From positions 1-39,268 of the forward strand of contig NCHB01000014.1 in NCBI GenBank assembly GCA_002281755.1: a stretch of DNA of 39,268 bases. Direction: 5' to 3'. Made by a program: the position numbers and the translations under genes. Source of the stretch: Sulfurovum sp. 16-42-52 (GTDB taxonomy: Bacteria > Campylobacterota > Campylobacteria > Campylobacterales > Sulfurovaceae). Positions within the stretch are counted from its first letter, which is position 1; each line of letters starts with the position of its first letter. Positions 36,410 to 39,268 of the stretch are shown here, piece after piece. The notes under the pieces were generated by a model that saw only the letters and a list, made by a program, of their open reading frames with translations, was not told the origin of the DNA and ran no database searches.

Positions 36410-37018
36410 CTAATCGTCAAGCCCATGGTATTTTCTATATACCCCTCTAGCATAATCAGGTTTCAGCCCGCGATGCTCTTCAATCTCTTCTCTCTCCTCT
36501 GCGATATGCTCTTTTTTGATCTCAATAAGCATCTCCCATCTTTTCACTAACACCTCTTTAATCTGTGCTTCAAAATCACACTCATATTCAGGGTACGCTG
36601 CTTTTAATTTTGTCAAGATATCACTAAATGCTGAGGCTTCGATGAGTGCAAGCTGCTCTTTGGGATGCGTCTCTTTCACTTCAACCAACTGTCTCCATCC
36701 CACCACGATAACCTCTTTTAACTCCTGCTCCACACTTCCCTCTTCACCGGGAAATTTTTCACTCAGCGCAGCAGCAAGATCTTCTAGGCTATGAGACTCT
36801 ATGATTTCAAGCTCTTCTTCAAAACGCTCCAACTCTGCCTCATACTCACCCGCAGCTTCATACAGTGCTGCAATCTTTGCATTGGCTTCACTTCGAGCAT
36901 TACTGGGTCGCTTTATTGCGTCAGAATCTTCTTTTTTGATGCCAAAACTAGCCCTAAGCTCCTCCATTTGCAGTTCCATTAAAAGCTTTTCACTTTGCGG
37001 TTTTTCAGCCATACTCAC
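36410..37018 (-). CDS. Uncharacterised acidic protein with a tandem 42-residue repeat
   Basis: No family recognised. A 202-residue, highly charged, mostly helical, cytoplasmic protein. Residues 77-118 and 130-171 are two copies of one 42-residue module: each has a helix ending in an aromatic-proline turn (EKFP / AAYP), then a helix of the form E-x-x-[LI]-KEV...W...L-x-E-[IV]-K-x-x-H. Upstream, residues 43-75 form a Glu-rich coiled coil, and the C-terminus ends GLKPDYARGVYRKYHGLDD. The start is GTG at 37018 with GAGGAG close upstream; ATG at 37012 is the alternative. It is convergent with selO (14-base gap) and divergent from the CYTH gene. Confidence 0.75.
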   Translation of the reverse strand: MSMAEKPQSEKLLMELQMEELRASFGIKKEDSDAIKRPSNARSEANAKIAALYEAAGEYEAELERFEEELEIIESHSLEDLAAALSEKFPGEEGSVEQELKEVIVVGWRQLVEVKETHPKEQLALIEASAFSDILTKLKAAYPEYECDFEAQIKEVLVKRWEMLIEIKKEHIAEEREEIEEHRGLKPDYARGVYRKYHGLDD

Positions 37019-37107
37019 GATACTCCTCTACCATCATTTTGTTATCCATTGAAATGACTCCACTATATATATTTAATATTTATTTTTACTTAAAGGGTTT
37101 AAAGTTG

Positions 37108-37113
37108 TATAAT
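37108..37113 (+). promoter_or_regulatory. -10 box upstream of the CYTH gene
   Basis: TATAAT, with the ATG of the CYTH gene 57 bases further on and AAAGG about ten bases before that ATG. The rest of the 151-base gap is AT-rich without other features. Confidence 0.4.
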
Positions 37114-37169
37114 AATTTGTACCATAACCAATAAAATACACACTTTAATCATCACAAAGGCACATCCTC

Positions 37170-37634
37170 ATGGGCATAGAAATAGAACGCAAATTCCTCA
37201 TAAACCCTGCAAAACTTCCCAAACTTACCCATGGCTACACCATCAAACAAGGCTACATCCCTACCCGTGACTTTACCACCGTACGCATCCGCATACAAGA
37301 CAAAGAAGCATTCCTCACCATCAAAGGCAAAAGCCAAGGTGCATCACGCCTTGAGTTCGAGTACCACATCCCTCTTGCAGATGCAGAGACGATGTTAGAG
37401 AGCCTCTGCGCCGTCTCCCACATAGACAAAACCCGCTACCTTCTAGTTCACCAAGGACATACTTGGGAAGTAGATATCTTTAAAGGACTCAATAAGGGTT
37501 TGATACTTGCTGAGATAGAGCTATTCAGTGAAAATGAAGCATTCGAGTTACCTGAGTGGGTGACAGAGGAAGTCACGCATGATGCGAGGTATTTCAACTC
37601 TGAATTGATTGAAAATCCGTATTTGAGGTGGTGA
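37170..37634 (+). CDS. CYTH-domain triphosphate tunnel enzyme
   Basis: A 154-residue protein of the CYTH (CyaB/thiamine triphosphatase) superfamily. It opens MGIEIERKFLI with the E-x-E-x-K signature (Glu4, Glu6, Lys8), followed by the basic strand TTVRIRIQDKEAFLTIKGKSQG and RLEFEYHIPL. The end carries the acidic strand ILAEIELFSENE. Such tunnels bind inorganic triphosphate or triphosphorylated compounds with divalent metal; bacterial short forms are often tripolyphosphatases. The exact substrate cannot be told. It is convergent with argH, their stop codons one base apart. Confidence 0.9.
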   Translation: MGIEIERKFLINPAKLPKLTHGYTIKQGYIPTRDFTTVRIRIQDKEAFLTIKGKSQGASRLEFEYHIPLADAETMLESLCAVSHIDKTRYLLVHQGHTWEVDIFKGLNKGLILAEIELFSENEAFELPEWVTEEVTHDARYFNSELIENPYLRW

Positions 37635-37635
37635 A

Positions 37636-39027
37636 CTAACCTTTTTGAGAACTTAGCCAACCCTTCAAACTCTCCACCTGTTCCAAAGTCCTCACTGTAG
37701 CCGTACCGCCTTCAGATAGTCGGGCATTCATCGAGGCACGGTTGTCTAGTAGTGCTACCACACCTTCACCTATTCTCTCATCTATACTTTGCAAGTCTGT
37801 TAAAGAAAGTTCAGAGATATCTAACCCTTTTTCTTCTGCAAGATTGACAACATTACCCGTGATGTGGTAGGCATCACGAAATGGAAGACCTGCTTCCTTT
37901 ACAAGGTAGTCTGCCAAATCGGTTGCAGAGAGGTGTCCTATCATGCATGCCAATTCCATTTTGTCCGCATTGACTGTCATCTCAGCGATCATCTCATTGA
38001 GCACCTGTAAGCTTAAAATGGCTGTGCGAACGGAGTCAAAGACTCCTTCTTTGTCTTCTTGCATGTCTTTATTGTACGCAAGAGGTAAGCCTTTCATCAC
38101 AGTAAGAAGACCGACAAGATTACCATTTACCCGTCCTGTTTTGCCACGAAGCAGTTCAGGGATATCAGGATTTTTTTTCTGCGGCATGATGGAGCTACCT
38201 GTGGCATGACGGTCACTTAGTGTCACCCACTTAAACTCACTCGCACTCCACAAGATAAGCTCTTCACTCAAGCGACTGATGTGCATCATCATCGTAGAGA
38301 TATTAAAAAGTATCTCTAGTGCAAAATCACGGTCACTCACAGTATCGAGACAATTCAATGTCGGTGCAGTAAACCCAAGTTTATCTGAGGTAATCTGACG
38401 GCTAATTGGATGTGGCGTACCAGCCAATGCAGCACACCCTATAGGGGAGTAATTATTACGCGCGTAAGAGCTCATAAAACGCTCATAGTCACGCTTAAAC
38501 ATACTTGCATACGCCAATAGATGATAGCCAAAGTTTATCGGTTGTGCGTGTTGTAAATGTGTCATACCTGGTAGCATTGTATTTGCATGAGTCTCTGCTA
38601 CAGATACAAAGGTAGTAATATTTTCTAAAAGCAAATTCGCAATAACTTTAGTGTTTTTTTGTACATAAAGCCTGAAGTCTAGTGCCACTTGATCGTTACG
38701 GCTACGCGCTGTGTGTAACCGTTTGCCTGCATCACCTACCTTTTGTGTCAAACGCCCTTCTATTGCCATGTGAATGTCTTCATCATCCCCATCAAGCACA
38801 AATACTCCAGACTCCACTTCCTCTAGTATCTCAATTAAACCAAATTCAATCTTCTCAAAATCCTCTTTAGAGATGATACTCTGCTCATACAGCATATAGG
38901 CATGCGCGCGTGAACCTTGGATATCCTCTCCATAAAGTACTTTGTCAAAAGGGAGTGAATTGTTCAAATCCTGAAGCAGTTGTGAACTCTTTTCCGAGAT
39001 TCTGGCAGATGCAATTTTTTTAGACAT
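37636..39027 (-). CDS. argH: Argininosuccinate lyase
   Basis: A 463-residue member of the fumarase/aspartase superfamily. ATG 39027 (AGGAA upstream) is chosen; the in-frame ATG at 39102 adds 25 residues unlike the family. Motifs: [40 protein letters not shown] (trimmed view; substrate-binding HTARSRND), [13 protein letters not shown] with the catalytic His, and the signature loop [15 protein letters not shown]. It splits argininosuccinate into arginine and fumarate. A GATAAAAT near 39062 may be its -10 box. It sits next to an rRNA operon's 3' end on the same strand. Confidence 0.96.
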   Translation of the reverse strand: MSKKIASARISEKSSQLLQDLNNSLPFDKVLYGEDIQGSRAHAYMLYEQSIISKEDFEKIEFGLIEILEEVESGVFVLDGDDEDIHMAIEGRLTQKVGDAGKRLHTARSRNDQVALDFRLYVQKNTKVIANLLLENITTFVSVAETHANTMLPGMTHLQHAQPINFGYHLLAYASMFKRDYERFMSSYARNNYSPIGCAALAGTPHPISRQITSDKLGFTAPTLNCLDTVSDRDFALEILFNISTMMMHISRLSEELILWSASEFKWVTLSDRHATGSSIMPQKKNPDIPELLRGKTGRVNGNLVGLLTVMKGLPLAYNKDMQEDKEGVFDSVRTAILSLQVLNEMIAEMTVNADKMELACMIGHLSATDLADYLVKEAGLPFRDAYHITGNVVNLAEEKGLDISELSLTDLQSIDERIGEGVVALLDNRASMNARLSEGGTATVRTLEQVESLKGWLSSQKG

Positions 39028-39186
39028 ATCGTTTCCTAAAATGAAGTAAAGTGGGTGTATTTTATCTAAAAAGAAGTTCAAAGGGGTTTTAATAAAGTAC
39101 AATCAGCTACATAAAGAAAGAAAATATATGAATATAAATATAAAATTTTGGGTTAAAAAAGGTAGAAGTAGTCAATAAACTCAAAG

Positions 39187-39268
39187 TGGCAGCGACCTAC
39201 ATTTCCACAGACGTAGCCTGCAGTATTATCGGCGATGGGAGGCTTGACTTCCAGGTTCGGAATGGAGC
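39187..39268 (-). rRNA. rrf: 5S ribosomal RNA, 3' part (gene continues beyond the window)
   Basis: Read on the minus strand from the right edge, the sequence runs GCTCCATTCCGAACCTGGAAG, then CATCGCCGATAATACTGCAGG, and ends GGTCGCTGCCAC, which is the standard order of loop B/C and helices IV-V of a bacterial 5S rRNA. About 80 of some 115-120 bases are present. The 3' end is estimated at 39187. The T run TTTTTT at 39161-39154 (minus strand) downstream may end the rRNA transcript. The 16S/23S genes would lie to the right. Confidence 0.9.

Overview
The window reads as a chromosomal segment of a Campylobacterota (Epsilonproteobacteria) bacterium, most like the sulfur-oxidising Sulfurovum/Sulfurimonas group. 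This rests on gene content and order: a monomeric isocitrate dehydrogenase next to a lactate-dehydrogenase-like malate dehydrogenase and sucCD, and a block pheS-pheT-ispH-aroA-rpsA-serA with a divergent HIT-protein gene, which closely resembles the arrangement I recall from Campylobacter jejuni. No database search was possible, so genus is an inference.

Region 1 (1-3.1 kb) is visibly more AT-rich and accessory. It opens with a 23-bp tandem repeat array that looks like one end of a transposon (possibly IS21 family) cutting through a carboxymuconolactone-decarboxylase-like gene. That gene closes an operon with two half-size YeeE/YedE (thiosulfate/sulfur transport type) membrane proteins. A divergent MerR-type regulator with two HTH-like modules follows, then a small exported three-cysteine protein, then the wreck of a thioredoxin-fold gene. 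A 25-bp operator lies just downstream of the -10 box of the transporter promoter, a 21/25-identical copy lies at the same place in the promoter of the exported protein, and a half-site lies at the same place in the regulator's own promoter. The block therefore looks like one small self-contained sulfur-responsive regulon.

Region 2 (3.2-11.1 kb) carries rnpB (RNase P RNA), a CopZ-like metal-binding protein and a TCA/reverse TCA block on the minus strand: icd, mdh, fumC, sucC, sucD. Region 3 (11.2-16.9 kb) has an unknown protein, dnaE, a DJ-1/PfpI protein, a small exported protein on the plus strand and efp. Region 4 (17-22.5 kb) is a four-gene minus-strand operon for a tripartite efflux system (TolC-like, short adaptor, RND pump), in which the pump is split cleanly into two half-length proteins by a TTGA stop/start overlap with its own strong ribosome binding site.

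Region 5 (22.7-32.2 kb) is serA, rpsA, aroA, ispH, pheT, pheS on the minus strand and a HIT protein on the plus strand. Region 6 (32.2-39.3 kb) has an ABC-F ATPase, a four-cysteine mini-protein, an OsmC-like protein, SelO, an acidic protein with a tandem 42-residue repeat, a CYTH protein, argH and the 3' part of a 5S rRNA gene entering from an rRNA operon beyond the right edge. Most of the window is ordinary core genome. The parts worth a second look are the left-hand regulon and the split efflux pump.
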